Assembly (NCBI GenBank): GCA_028583685.1
Contig: JAMXIF010000048.1
Location: forward strand, 19,512,108 to 19,576,107
Direction of reading: 5' to 3'
DNA length: 64,000 nucleotides
Source of the DNA: Petaurus breviceps papuanus
Lineage: Eukaryota > Chordata > Mammalia > Diprotodontia > Petauridae
Part shown: positions 1 through 12,888 of the stretch, piece by piece
Position numbering within the stretch: position 1 is the stretch's first letter
Layout of the letters: the number at the start of each line of letters is the position of its first letter
Position numbers and translations under genes: made by a program
The notes under the pieces: generated by a model
Database searches by the model: none
Told to the model about the DNA's origin: nothing
The model's input: the letters and a program-made list of their open reading frames with translations, nothing else

Positions 1-555
1 CTCTACCTGGTGGAGGACAGACAATCTGGGAGTGAAAAGTAGACACATCATTACTGGAAGAGGAGAGAACATTAAGAGCCAGAAGAGAATCAGGAAGGGT
101 TTCCCACAGGGGGTGGCTTCAATCCCAGGAGTGGAGGTGAGGAGGATACATTCAAGGTATGGAAGGTGAAGGGTCAGGAGATGGAATGCCATGTACATAG
201 AACAGAACAACAGAACAGCAGGACTACTGAGAACAACTCGGAGAAGATTTTCACTGGCCTTGAGCATCATCCAAGATCATCCAACACAAAGGCTATGTTG
301 CAACATCTCTTATATGCTTACATGTTCCTCCCTCTCTACTGACAGACTACCACCTGGTACAGGCCCTCATCACCTCACACGTGGACTACTGAAGTGGCCT
401 GCTCTTTGGTGGTCATGACTAAAATCTCTTCCCATTCCGATCTGTCAAGTGATAGACTTAGTTATCAAAGTGACTGTCCTAAACTGCAGGTATGACCACA
501 CATACCCTGCACCCAACCCACGGCTTCCTATTTCTCCCCAGGTTCAAACAGAAAG

Positions 556-690
556 AGCAGCTAGATGGTGCACTGGAAAGAGTGCTGGGCTTGGGTTCAA
601 ATGTGGCCTCAGACATTTACTAGCTGGGTGACCCTGGATAAGTCATTTAACCCTGTTTGCCTCAGTTTCTTCATCTGTGACACAAAAAAT
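556..690 (+). repeat. CORE-SINE (MIR/Mar1-like)
   Basis: The head 'agcagctagatggtgcactgg' class motif is followed by the CORE with 'gggttcaaatgtggcctcag', 'gggtgaccctggataagtc' and 'tgcctcagtttcttcatctg'. It splits the host L2 between 'caaacagaaag' and 'acaaaaaatactctttgg'. Confidence 0.8.
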
Positions 691-867
691 ACTCTTTGGC
701 ATAAAAGGCCTTCATAACCTGGCTCCTTCCTAACTTTCCAGTCTTCTTATACCTTAGTCATGCCGACATACTCTGCATTCCAGTGATATGAATCTCCTTG
801 GCTGTTTGTTCCTCACCCAAGAGACTCCATTTTTAGCCTCTGGGCATTCATTCATTCCTCCTTCCTT

Positions 868-1023
868 TCCTTTTTTTTTTTTTAATTGTGTATGTGTGGA
901 GGCAATAGGGGTTAAGTGATTTGCCCAGGGTCACACAGCTAGTAAGTGTCTGAGGCCACATTTGAATTCAGGTCTTCTGAATCTAGAGCTGATGCTGTAT
1001 CCACTATGCCACCTAGCTGCCCC
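868..1023 (-). repeat. CORE-SINE, reverse orientation
   Basis: A poly-T start is followed by 'ggggttaagtgatttgccc', 'gtcacacagctagtaagtg' and the head reverse complement 'ccacctagctgcccc'. It is inserted in the L2 copy. Confidence 0.85.
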
Positions 1024-1242
1024 TTGGGCATTTTTTCACTGGCTGTCCTCTGTCCTCACCTCCATCTCCTGGCTTCCTTCAAATCTCAGCTAAAATACCA
1101 CCTTCTACAAGAAAGTCTTCCCTGATTCCCCTTAATTCAAGTGCCTTCTTTCTGAGATTACCTTCAATCGATCCTAGATATATTTTGTTTGTACATAACT
1201 GTTAGCATGTTGATTTCCCCTCTAGACTGTGTTCCTTGAGGA

Positions 1243-1524
1243 AGATGATGACACTGATAATGATGATAATTAGCATGCATATAGTGGTTTCAAGTTTGCA
1301 AAATGCTTTACAAATATTCTCTCATTTAACTCTCATAACAACCCTAGGAGACAGGTGCTATGATGATCCTGTTTTACAGAAAAGGAAACTGAGGCAGATG
1401 GAAGGCATTAAGTGACTTCTCCAGAATCACACAGATAATAAATATGGGAGGCCACATTTGAACTTCAATCCTCCTGGCTGAAGGTCTCTCGCTCAATCTG
1501 CTGCACCACCTGCGGCTGAGAAAA
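1243..1524 (-). repeat. MIR-family SINE, reverse orientation
   Basis: It has 'gcaaaatgctttacaaat', 'ctctcataacaaccctagg', 'ttttacagaaaaggaaactg' and 'cacatttgaacttcaatcc', which is MIR read in reverse. L2 sequence resumes on both sides. Confidence 0.7.
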
Positions 1525-1612
1525 CGGATTATTTCTGCTTTTTTTTTATATCCACAGTGCCTGGCACACAGTAAGTGCTTAATACAGAATAAGTGTTTGT
1601 TGACTTGTGGTC

Positions 1613-2059
1613 TTACACTCAATAATCCCATTCACACAAAAATAGGCAATCATCCAGAAAACTATTAAAAAAAAAAAGCAACAGTCTGCATTGGAAGCCT
1701 TTGCTGGGCCCCAGCAAGTGTGCCATACTATGCCCCAGCTGAGAATCAGTGTTTAGTCTCAAAAGCAGGGAGAAAATGATCCATTTCAGGAAAGGATCAT
1801 TGTTGCTTCTATCATCTTTATGTGCCTTTTAAAAACCTGAACTCATCAGAGAGTGCCCTGTACAGCCACATCAGTTTCTTAGATGTCTGTACCTCTTCTC
1901 TCTCACTGGGCTCATTAGCTCTCTTCAGAACTGAAATCCTGGGAGCTCTTAAACTGCCTTTCCTTTAAGAGTAGGAGGCCCAGGGAACATGACTGTGTTT
2001 TCTCTGAACCTTTAAAAAACCTCTTCTCCTCAAGCCTAGGGTAGGCTGAATCATATTCA
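1613..2059. other. Intron sequence, nothing recognised
   Basis: Apparently single-copy PEPD intron sequence. No reading frame, splice-flanked exon or repeat was recognised. Confidence 0.5.
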
Positions 2060-2420
2060 CAGGATATTAGAGCTGGTATACCCCTTAAAGATCATAAGAC
2101 CAGAGATTTAGATCTAGAAATGGAAAGAACTTTAAAAGTTACCTAGTTCAATTTACAGTTGAGGAAACTGAGGGCCAGAAAAGTGAATTTGCCCAAGGTC
2201 ACCCTGATATTACATGGCAGAGCTCAGATCTACACCCAAGACGCCTCACTCCAAACCCAATACTTTTAACTGTACCATACTGCATGCCAACTAGATACCA
2301 CTGAGTCCAATGCCCAGATTTTACAGAGAAGGGTCAGAAAGGTCAAGTGTTTGAAAGAACTTAATAAGTGGCCAAATCAGAGCTTAACTATATCTGCTGA
2401 CTCCAAGTCTAGTGCCCTTT
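2060..2420 (-). repeat. Two adjacent MIR-like fragments, reverse
   Basis: 'caatttacagttgaggaaactg' class sequence and 'gcccaaggtcaccctgat' near 2150-2210 mark one copy. A second 'cagattttacagagaag' near 2315 starts another. Both are diverged. Confidence 0.55.
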
Positions 2421-5400
2421 CCTTTTACTCAGACTTCCTCACTGTCTCTTCTGGGACCCTCCTTGTTGCAGGACAATTTTTCCTCCCAAAATTTTTATTG
2501 CTTTTATTTCACCAATTAGTTTCTCCTTGTTGGTAAGAACTAATTACATCCAAAGTAACAATTCTCTTCTTCCTTCTAGGAGATGAAACTGTTAGCAACA
2601 AGAACTGATTGGATGCTCTGCTTTAAGCAGAATGAAACTACCACTAAATGTGTAATGAACTGAAGTCCTCATCTCCACCTCTTGGAACTCCTAACTCCCT
2701 TTCAGGCTCAATTTGGGTGCCACCACTTTCCCCAATTCCCCAAATTACTATGTTTTTCTTTTGTACAGATTCTGCATTTACTTATCTGTGAACATTTTGT
2801 ATCCCCCTAGTAGAGTATCTCAAGGGCACTTTTGTATCAGTATCCCTCGAACCTATTGTATGGTCTTAAAGGATCTTATAATTGGTTCTGATTGGTAAAT
2901 TGATGGAGTTGGCATTCTAAATTCCCAGCTGAAAAGGATCTTGTCTTATGAGGTAGTACCTCTTTCTTGTGATCTCTTATGTTTCCCCTGGAAGACAAAA
3001 ACATAACACTGTGCCAAGTTATGCAGATCTGTTCCCTACAGATTTTGTTCAAGATTAGAGGTTTGAAACTCTTGCCATTAACTTTCCTCAATTACCATCC
3101 ATTACCACCACACACGACTGCATTTACTCCATTGAGGCATAAATTCTTTCTAGAAGTGACAACATCCTGTTCTTAAATAATGTGGGGTTTTAGAAAATAC
3201 ATTTCTTTTCACAGCTTTTCCCTAACCACATCTCTGTTTCTATAATGTCTATCACAGGAGTGTCAATAAAACTCAGTCAAGCTTTGGAAATCTGGACACA
3301 CCAATATCACTGGCTTCTTCTGCATTTACAGGACTTGATAATCAGATCTAAAAGGCAACAGACAAAAAGTATATCACAAAATACATTGGCTAGAAAAATC
3401 ATGAGGGCACCTTAAATTCAGAAAAGTGGCTGAGCTATCCTTGGAGTCAAGGCAGAGGTATCAAACATCAGACTGAAATCTCTTCTAAATGAAAAATGAG
3501 ATATTTGCAGGCATGGAAAGAAAAGCTGGTCCCCTGCATCCCAAGAACATCCAAATAGGAAACACACACCATTTCTACACTACTTTGCAAAGTTTCAACG
3601 AGGTAATACTATGGGACGGATCAATTCGTCAGCATTTAATCAACACCTACTAGACACTAGATTGTCTAGACACCCTCTGCCTGCCCCTATCCCAAACAAT
3701 GGCAGGGCATCTTCCACGACAGTGCCGGGCATGCTGGGTAAACACATCACTCCTCGTTTTATGTCTCATTTGATATCAATAATCAGCGGCTCATTTTTGC
3801 TATTTCTGTTGTTACATCTTTCAGGAAATCTTATGAGTTTAATAGATGCATGAAATACACCTTCTTGGAGGTGAGCCTGTAAAGCAGAATTTTGTTTGAC
3901 TAACTCAAAAACAAAATTTAACAAACAATAAGGGCAGTGAATCTTATAGTCTCTTGAGCCTTCCCATCAACTCCATTCTGTAACTGTCATCTGCTCTAGA
4001 TTACTGTTTGGAGTCGCCAGTTATTCCATTCTCATAAAAATTTCGTTGAGATGGAGAAGTAGGGACATGGGCCAGTTGTTACTGATATTTCCCTCAAATG
4101 CTTTCTTCAGTAATAACAACAATGTCATCTGCAAATGAGGGTAATAACATCTGTACTAAATACTTGTAGGGATCAAATGAAATAATAGATCTAAAGATTT
4201 GTGAACTAGAAAGTGCTATGAAAAAAGCCAGCCATCATCATCATAATCATCATTATTTTTAAGTTGCTAATGTTTTTTTCCTGGTGACCTTTGGTCTGGG
4301 GTATCCTTCCCCAAAAGTAATAGGGAAATCAGAAACTGATAAAAATTTGAGAACTGCTATAGTACATTTCTGCTTCCTTTTTGGTTAATCTGCCTGGGAA
4401 CATGTCTTCAACACTAATCTCAACTATGAACAACCATGTCAACAATTCAGAAGCAAAATTCAGCCAAGTCTTTTAATATTTCCTCTTGTTTTGGGGGGAA
4501 TTTGACAATACAATCTGTTCATCTATGTATGAGCTTTCGATGTGGTTGTCAGATGGGGGAAGCAGGACAGTAAGGGACTTTCTGCCTCAAAAAAAAAAGA
4601 GAGACTTAAGCAGCAAATTAGCATCTGGGATAGTTATTAGAAAAATACTGGATGGCTTCTCCACAGAAGGAAGGGGTTTCTATGAGCACAGTTGGCTAGG
4701 GCATTTGCAAGGCACAAGTCTGTTAAAATTGGTCTTACACTACTAAAGGGTCCATCAGGCACACTATGAACAACCCTGAATGCATAAAAATTATATGCAG
4801 AGAATCCCTTTAGACAGAAAGCACTCCTTCAGAAAATTGACCAGAATTGAATGGATTTTCATTCATAGTTTCTAAATTCCGCAATCAAATGCTGGACCAC
4901 ATGCAGAAGGAATTATGGTTGGAATGAGAACATTTTTCTATTGCACTCCTTGGGAAGGAATCAATAGTCACCAGATGTTTGGGGACTGAAGGTTATTATG
5001 GACAATGCAATAGAGCAGCTGTGTCACCACCCATGAAATCAGAACCCAACTGGCTTTGTGAGGCTCTCTGAGCTAACCATTCACTCCAGCCTACTCTCTA
5101 AAGAAATAGTCTATACAGTTCCAATTCTTAAACCTAAATCCACTTGAAATTTATGTCCTCATTCTTGCTGTTGCTCTCCAGAAAACTTTTTCAGGCTAAA
5201 AATGTGAATTTTGTTATTCAAAGCCACAGAAATGACCTAATTTGGGGGTTATTTTTAAACAGTCCTAAGATGCTCTGGTATCCACATATCCATCCTCCTT
5301 GACCCAGCCTCCAACATAGGGTAAAACCAGAATTCTCTATAGGATCTTGTATGGTCTTTGGGATGGAAAGGACTACAGGCTACAAATTCTTACCCAAAGG

Positions 5401-6520
5401 TGACTGAGGCATTTTTTAAAGGTGGTGGGGTTTTTTTTAATTAAAAAGAAATTTATTTTTCTATTTGGTAAATTTCTATAGGGCTGACTTATAGTCCTTA
5501 TCTCTAGACATTAAGTAGGTGGCTAACCTATAAAAAAATGGAGTTGCCCAATACCCTCAACATTTCCCTGAAATCAGGGTATTCTTAACTCCCATAAACA
5601 TAGAGAAAGGCCAAAAGCCCTTGAGACTGTTTTAGAATAATAATGATGACTCTTTACCTCCAAGGGACTTAACTAATTTATAAGGCAATTTTAATAATAA
5701 CCATACATTAATTTTACATATCCTTTTTACCTATCTGAACAGCTCTGGACTGTTAGAAATTAGGTAATATATTACAATAGGCTGCTAGGGACTTTTTAGT
5801 AACTAATGCACCATATTTAAAAACCTTTCCATCAAACTGGAAACATTAAGCACAACCTACTTCATAATTGCTTCTAATAGACTAAATATTGAGGTCCTGG
5901 CTCCAAAAAAGCAGCCTATGCAGTCCCTTCCTCAATTGCATTTAACTTTAAATCTTCTTCTCATCATCAGCAAACAGAATCACTCTAAGGGTACATAACA
6001 GTCATTTTAAAGAGTTGTTCTCTAAATGACTTTAAACTCAGAAGTTATGGGCAATAGCTTGCACAATAGAAATACTACAACCTTTCTGACTTGATATGAA
6101 AGGGATTTTGGCAAATGTACTTACAGGCTGTCTATATTTTTATGTTCACATTTATCAACACTGAAAAAATTGTTAAGCCCCTCATTTTATGTGCATGCAG
6201 ACTGGAACATATACATCCAGGATCTAAAGGCTGCAACATGCCCTGAGGAGGCATCAAGATGGTAGCAGCCAACCTCACCATTTCGGACCAGAGAACATGA
6301 AGTATATGGATGCTTCTCTTCAAGTGTTTTATCTTTTGCAAAGACACCAAGTTAAGGTCATCACTCAGGGGGTTGTGAGGAGGCAGAACTTTTGGAATAG
6401 GTAGGTATTTAACTTCCCATCTAAATAATGGATAGATTAGAAGAGGATTATTCTGTTCTACCAGTGTCTGAGAATATGTTCAGATTTGTTTGGGGAAGCC
6501 AACTACCTCACTTGAGGAAT
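2421..6520. other. Intron, mostly single-copy
   Basis: No exon was recognised on either strand. A MIR 3' fragment on the plus strand lies at about 4125-4260, ending in a CAT-rich stretch. Open stretches here stay below 90 codons and show no family resemblance. The rest looks unique and AT-rich. Confidence 0.5.
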
Positions 6521-6710
6521 AGGGGTTCTTCACCTGGGATCTGTGAACCAGCTTTCAAAATAATGTCAATAACTGTATTTCAATATCACTGGTTTCCTGT
6601 TTGGCCCCACATATTTTATTTTGTGCATTTAAAAACATTATTCTGAGAGTATCCATAGATGTCTCAGATTGGCAAAAGGGTCCACCGTAAAAAAAAGATT
6701 AAAGACCTCT
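6521..6710 (+). mobile_element. hAT-like non-autonomous DNA transposon remnant
   Basis: It begins 'aggggttcttcacctggg' and runs through 'actgtatttcaatatcact', 'ttttgtgcatttaaaaaca' and 'attattctgagagtatcc' to 'agattaaagacctct', an imperfect inverted copy of its start. A reverse-orientation relative lies at 53581-53746. The exact family name is not settled. Confidence 0.6.
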
Positions 6711-7909
6711 GATCTAGACCTTGCCCAGATACCAAACTCCCACCAACACAGCAAAAAGTAGAACAGTGATTATTTCCTTGTACACAGCAGGCACTTAATG
6801 AATTTTTGTTGGACTGGATTATATCTAGACATGTACAATGGCTCAGCAATTAGGTGAATCCTGGTCAAGTGTTCTAGGAACACCTGATCTCATCTTCCTT
6901 GGCCTCAGCTTCCCTCTGGTACTTGCCAAAGCTTAACTCCCTAACGTATACCTTTGAAGCTAAACCTCTCTCTCCTTTACTTAAGGCAAAGTTCAAGAGA
7001 GGGTTGGTAGAAAAGGGGGGACATGGAATCAATAAATCATATTCTCCCCTACACCATGTCTGGCATGGCAATAGCTCATTTGGGACCTTGAGACTCCAGG
7101 CTCAGCCTCTACTATTTTCCTATACTTTTGACATGGAGAACAATTAGTATGAAAGTATCACCTTGATCTGTACCTCAGTAAGAACAAGTATCCCAACAGA
7201 CATAAAGCATTCATTTTTCCATTGCCCTTTATCAGGAACAAGGGAGGGATAAAGAAAAATACTGTCTCTTTATTCGACACAAGGGATACTGACAATAAAG
7301 GACAAAAAGAGTTGAGAAATTTCACAGTTCCTTTATCCTTAGCCTTCAACAAAAATGTTTATATATGTATGTGTGTATATACATATATGTGTGATATGTA
7401 TATACATATATATCACACACATATACACAGAGAGAGATAGAGAGAGAGAGAGAGAGCATGCACAAGCAGAAAATCAAGAAAGAGGGGGAGAGGCAGTAAG
7501 AGAACAGAAAACAAGGTTGTTTTGGAAAGCAAATTATTTTTAAAAAGGATGGAAATGAGTAGGCCTTGTTGGGTTGCATCCCAACTCATGGAGTCTCCAA
7601 CAGGTCTGACCTGGGATATCTCTCCCAATCATCAAACCCTTCCCTTGTCTTCTGACCAATGGCTAGCTTGTTCCACAAATGGACTGTCAGGATGGCATTG
7701 GAAAATTTAAAGAAAAAAAAGATTACTCATTTGGAGAAGAGACTACTAAGTAGATAGTTATCTTGTTCTTTACATCCTCAAAGGGCTCTTATACTAAGGA
7801 ATATCACCAAATGTTTTGGTTAGAACCAAAGCAAACAGACAAACTGCAGCATGAAGGATTTGGATTAGATAAAACGTAAAAAAACTGTAACAGTAACTGA
7901 GGAGAACAG
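6711..7909. other. Intron with a simple-repeat block
   Basis: Apparently single-copy sequence apart from the microsatellite at 7354-7460. Overlapping frames around 7350-7630 on both strands are products of low-complexity DNA. Confidence 0.5.
7354..7460. repeat. TA/TG then GA simple repeat with a palindrome
   Basis: Alternating TATG/CATA tracts are followed by (GA)n. TGTGTGATAT at 7388-7397 and its inverse ATATCACACA at 7410-7419 flank a 12-nt TA-rich centre, so the block could extrude as a hairpin. Confidence 0.9.
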
Positions 7910-7911
7910 AT

Positions 7912-8110
7912 TTAGAGGATCATAGGATTTACAGTTGGGAAATCTTACAGATCATTCTGTCTGATCCCCCTCACTTTACAGATTAGGAAGTTGAAGGCCA
8001 GAGAGGTTAAATGACTGGTGTTGGGTCACACAGGTCATAAACAGCAGAGTTAGGATCTGAAACCTAAGGCTGAATCCCAATCCTGTGCTCCTACAGCAAC
8101 ACAAACTATG
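7912..8110 (-). repeat. MIR-like SINE, reverse
   Basis: It carries 'cactttacagattaggaag', 'gccagagaggttaaatgac' and 'gggtcacacaggtcataaa'. Confidence 0.65.
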
Positions 8111-8994
8111 GAGGCTGTCAGCCACCCAGGATTGTTTAAGTGCATGTGTAGTCTTGCCTAAAGACAAGAGAATAGCCCAGGTGGTTTTTCAACGTCCTTC
8201 CAACCCCAGGAATCTAAGAAAAGGAATATTTTAGTCACTAACACATGAAGAAACACACACACAGGCAAGCTAGTCAGCTAAATGAACTGCAACCTGACAA
8301 GAGTAAATATTTCCTTTGTTTTTGTTTTCAAAGGCAAGGGCAGCAACTCTACTGTCTGATTCTTTATCCAAAACCCAAAAGAAACATTGCAAGCACCTGG
8401 CTGGGGAGGCATGATCTGTGAAATGCCAAAAGGGCTTCTCTCAGAAGCCAATTTCCTAAATTTATGGAAAATAAATGTAATGAATGTGACAATAGCAAAC
8501 CAGACATGGATAATGACATCAAGCATAGCCACAGGGGTGACTAAAAAGCCAAGTCAGCACAGCAGCTTCCTCATGTATGTAGGTTTGAACTCAAGGTTGG
8601 CTTAACTAAAGAACAAGAAGAAATGTCAGCGGGCTATGGTCCAGAATGGACAAGAGGACTACAGAATGGAAGCGAATCCCAAGGATGAGATACTTCCAAA
8701 TGCCACAGGACACAGGGAATGTCCCATCTCTGGTGCCAGGACAAAGGATAATAAACAATTCAAGTCTTGTGAGGGGGACATACAACTTATTAGAGGACGC
8801 CACCCTCTCCTAGATAGATACAAGACAAAATGTGCGTATTCCCCCAGTAGGGCAGTTTTGTGGGGAAAACAAACTTCCCCCAAGCCCCTCTCATTTCTAA
8901 AGGAATTGGTCTGAAGAATCTTGTCTTATAGACCCTACTATAAAAACATAATTGTTTGCTAATATTATACTTGAAAGAGAAATTATCATGAATT
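8111..8994. other. Intron, nothing recognised
   Basis: Frames of 65-92 codons on both strands overlap each other and match no family I recognise. I see no splice-flanked exon or repeat. Confidence 0.45.
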
Positions 8995-9185
8995 ACCCAC
9001 AGGTTTAGAGTCAGGAGGGAACTCCTTAGAGATCATTTAGGCTGACCCCTTTATTTTACAGATAAGCAGATTCAGGTGGAGAGAGGTTAAATTCAAGGTC
9101 ACAAAGGTACGACATGGTAGATGAGGGAATCAAACCCAGGTCCACTAATTCCCGAACTCAAAGCCAGAACTCTTTCTACTTCATA
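8995..9185 (-). repeat. MIR-like SINE, reverse
   Basis: 'ttattttacagataagcag', 'gagaggttaaattcaagg' and 'atcaaacccaggtccact' follow MIR in reverse. Confidence 0.65.
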
Positions 9186-9345
9186 ATAATCTGTTCATTT
9201 ATTTAATATACACATTTATTTGCCAGGAACCACGGAAACCAAAGGTGAGTAAGACATGGTCATTGTCTTTGAGAGGTGTATAGTCTAGTGAGGGAGAAAA
9301 CACACATACATAAATGACTATGAGATGGAATGTGAGCAATTCAAT
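9186..9345 (-). repeat. L2 3' end, reverse
   Basis: 'atacacatttatttgccagg', 'gacatggtcattgtctttg' and 'gtgtatagtctagtgaggg' are the reverse of the L2 tail. The piece is diverged. Confidence 0.5.
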
Positions 9346-9507
9346 TAACATCCAACAAATATATGTTGTCTCATAGAACAGTAAATGCATGTTTAGAAAT
9401 GTCAAATTTGAAGCACAAATATCAAAACTGAATAACAAAAATTATCATCACTTTGCCTTTGTCTTAGAGGAAAAAAATCCCCATTTTACTTTTAAAAATA
9501 CCTACAG

Positions 9508-9840
9508 ATCCAAGACAACTCCAAAGGACTTTTGATGGAAAATGCCATCCACATCCAGAAAAAGAACTATGGAGTCTGAAGCAGATTGAAGCATATTACT
9601 TGCTCTCTCTCTTTTTTTTCCTTTTGTTTGTTTCTTCTTTCTCATGGCTTCTCCCATTGGTTCTAATTCTTCTTTACAACATGACTAATGTGAAATAGGC
9701 TCAACATGAATGTACATGTAGAGCCTATATCAAATTACATGCCACCTTGGGGTGGAGAGAGGGGAGAGACGAGGAGAAAATTTGGAACTCAAAATCTTAT
9801 GGAAGCGAATGTTCAAAACGAAAAATAAATTTAAAAAGAA
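9508..9840 (+). mobile_element. 5'-truncated L1 3' end with exact target duplication
   Basis: It runs from 'tccaagacaactccaaagg' through 'catccacatccagaaaaag' and 'ctcaaaatcttatggaag' to an A-rich tail. The 14-bp target duplication AAAAATACCTACAG is identical at 9494-9507 and 9841-9854, so the insertion is complete and fairly young. It contains only the untranslated 3' part of L1. Confidence 0.9.
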
Positions 9841-9854
9841 AAAAATACCTACAG

Positions 9855-12205
9855 TCCCTCATCCTTTTCCTATAGTAGGTCTTGAGAACACAGTCTATGA
9901 ACCTTCAGGAAACTTGGAAATCCACTGTCTGGTCTCTTCTGTGGGGCTAAATGTGTGACAGGAGAAATGAGGCTTTCAATCCTTGGATGGGTTTCTACTT
10001 CAGAGCAAGAGATCATACAAGGGAATAGAGAAGCATTTTGGAGAAAGAACAAGCACATTTTGGGAACTAACCTCTGCAACCAGAGGCTGGGATCTCCAAG
10101 GAAAGGGGAAAAGTCCTGTGAGTGGGCAAAGTGGGCTCAGAAACTTTAACTGCCACCCATATCATCTCATGCCCTTCCAAAACTTATAAGCAGGAAAGGC
10201 AGAAAATAGAGAAATGCTCAGTTTCATTTCCTTGCCTGTTTGTTTCAACATTTTTACAGAGATGGTGCCTCCCCCTAGAGTCAGCATCTCACTCTAAAAG
10301 TGTAGGCACCCCGATCTACAAATACAGCATGTGAGACAAGAAAGGACCTCACCTCATTCCTCTCAAATCTCAATCCCCACAAATCCAAGATTCATGTGGG
10401 ATATCCTCTTCCTCCTCCAAAGGGCTTCCAATCTGACTTGGGCTGAAACCCATGAAACAGAGAGAACAGAGAAGCCAGTTGTGAGAACTGAGTGGGATGG
10501 TGCAATATGACATTAGAAACAGAAATGAACTTGGAATCAGAGGACCTGAAGTCAAACTCAAACTCTTACTTCTGTTTGGCCTTGGGGAGAGTGTAACTGA
10601 GACTCAATTTCTTTACCTGTAAAAATCTATGGTCCTATGAACATATGTGCAGGGCTTTATAAAGCTTAAAACACAATGTAAATGTCAGTTATTATTGGGA
10701 GAGGTGGCAGAATGATGGAAAGTAGGGCTTGCAGATTCCTCAGGGTTAAGAGGCTGGGTGGGGAGAGGGGCAGTGGCAGGGGGAGACCTATTCACACCAA
10801 GTTATTTCATCCAACTGTGAACTGGCTGGCTGCCTGCAGTGCTTTCTCCTTTGCCCTCAGCTCAGGGGAGGGGCCTTCTCAATGCGATCCTTTCTATCAG
10901 CCCCCAAGAGACCAGGCTTGGGTGCTGATGTGAGTCTGCTTGGAGGCGACAAGCCATCCAGCCACAAGGAGCAGGATGAAGAGAACAAATGATGTGAAAG
11001 GCCCTTCGCTTATCTTCATGTCCAGGATGTAAGGGCCCTTGGCAAATAAGATGTGTGAATCGCTGCTAGGAGGATTACATCACTTACCACAAATTACATC
11101 TTTATGGGAAAATCAATGTTATTGTCTCCTCAATCTTCACACACTTGTTGCTCTATCTGCTGTAATTACTCCTCAGGCAGGCAGGCCAAAGATGAACACG
11201 TCCTGCTTCACCCAGAAAGGGAATCCTCCCCAAACCAACCACGAACCCAGGAAAAAAAGAGAGAGAAATACCGAAGTTCAAGCCCACAGGATCAGATCAC
11301 GCTGCATAATCACCTCCTGAGCTATTGACCAGGCTTCAAATGACTATTCTTCCTGCTGCAAAAGGACTCAGAGTCCAGGACAGCAAAATTAAAGAATCTA
11401 TTCACAAGAATATCCCTCACAGCTATTACTATGCAAAAGGTGCCAAGAAAGTTTCTAGGTAGTGGGTTCTCCCTTGCTGGAGGTATTCAAGCAAAGGTTG
11501 TTATCTTGTGTTGTAGAGGGAATTTGTGTTCAGGTCCGGACTAGACTTGGGGGTCACAAATATCCCCTTCAAATGATAATTCTGTAAAACGTCTGATCCT
11601 TCTGGACTGCCTTGGTGAGACAACAGTCATGCTAACCTCATTGTCTTTCCCCTGTAAAGGGAGTTGGGATAAAGATCAAACAGGTTGATGAGGTCAGAGA
11701 ACAAAATTCTTTCTGGAGTTCTAATTTTATCCCTTTATGTCTTCCCTGGGTATCAAAGAGCTAACAACCAAACATTTCAGATTCTCCATAAATACATACT
11801 CCCAGATTTCACAAATAATTCACGAGTACTAGGTGAGTCCAGGCTCACTCTTCCATCCCCTATCTCAATGTTGGACAGTGATATCAAGCAGAGGATCTGA
11901 ATTATTTGTGTTTTACCATGGGCACACTTTGCTTGGATGCCAGAATTTTAAGTCATCAGTCAGTGAGCGTGCTATTTTCCCTCAACCAATTCAGCTCCAG
12001 ATTCCTTAAAAATCTTTAAGGGGGACAGTTCTTTCTCTTGGATCACAGAACCAAGCACAGTCCCTAGATACACTGGGACAAAGGTATCTCTGGCTGGCTT
12101 TGACAACCCCCTGCCAAACCGAGACCTTTCCAACAAGCTCACTAGAGTGATCAGAGCCCAAAGCCAGCTGCCTTGGCTTGGAGAACAAGACTGAAGTCCC
12201 TTCTT
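9855..12205. other. Intron; MIR fragment near 10.5-10.7 kb
   Basis: A plus-strand MIR-like fragment spans about 10511-10690 ('ttggaatcagaggacctga', 'aaatgtcagttattatt'). The block around 11040-11220 is repeat-free, with ATTACATC-like and TAATTAC motifs, and may be constrained. No exon was recognised. Confidence 0.45.
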
Positions 12206-12888
12206 AAATCACGTTGGGGGCGGAGCCAAGATAGAGGTGTAGCAGCAGGAAAACTCCATGTGCTCCCCCCATAACCACCTCAAATACCTATAAAATATGA
12301 CTCTAAACAAACTTTAGAGCTACAAACTCACAAGGTGACAGAGAGAAACAAATCTCCCGCTGAAGGCAGCCCAGCAGGTGGACAGGAAGGGTCCATCTCA
12401 GCATGCTGGAAACAGAGCCCAACCCTACTGGCTTTAGCCTCAGAGCGGCCCCCAGCCAGCTGTGGCTGGAGGGACTTCAGAAGAATAGATCACCAGCAGC
12501 TGTGGCAATTTCCAGAATTATCAACCCATAAATGCCAAAGGCAAAGTAAAAGGTCAGTGTGGAATTTGGGAACAGGGGGATCGAGAGTGTGGTCCAGCCT
12601 CTGCCCCCAGAGGGAGAAGCCACTGTGTGGCTGCTTCAGAGCTTGTGGCCTGCAGATTGTAGGGGGACCAAACGACCATTCTGAGGGGTAATCACTCTTG
12701 CTTTAACCTGCTTGGAGCTGGATTGCCATCTTGGGTGGAGGTCCTGGGGTGTGTGACCAGGTCAAGACCTGTGGAGGCTTCAGAGCAGACAACTAATAGC
12801 TCTGGCAGCTGTGAAAACCCCAGTGGGACAAAGCTCTTCTCTCTGGAAGCAGATTTCTACTGTGGCAAAAAGCTCAAAAATCAAATAA

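Larger units (their letters stand above)
285..1612 (+). repeat. L2-type LINE 3' region, interrupted by three SINEs
   Basis: Old L2-like 3' sequence runs in order through the block: 'caggccctcatcacctcac' near 361, 'ggcttcctatttctcccc' near 522, 'actctttggcataaaaggcc' near 691, 'aaatctcagctaaaatacca' near 1081, and the terminal 'gcctggcacacagtaagtgc' near 1560. The pieces are collinear with L2 once the insertions at 556-690, 868-1023 and 1243-1524 are removed. There is no coding capacity. The family name is from memory of the L2 consensus. Confidence 0.7.
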
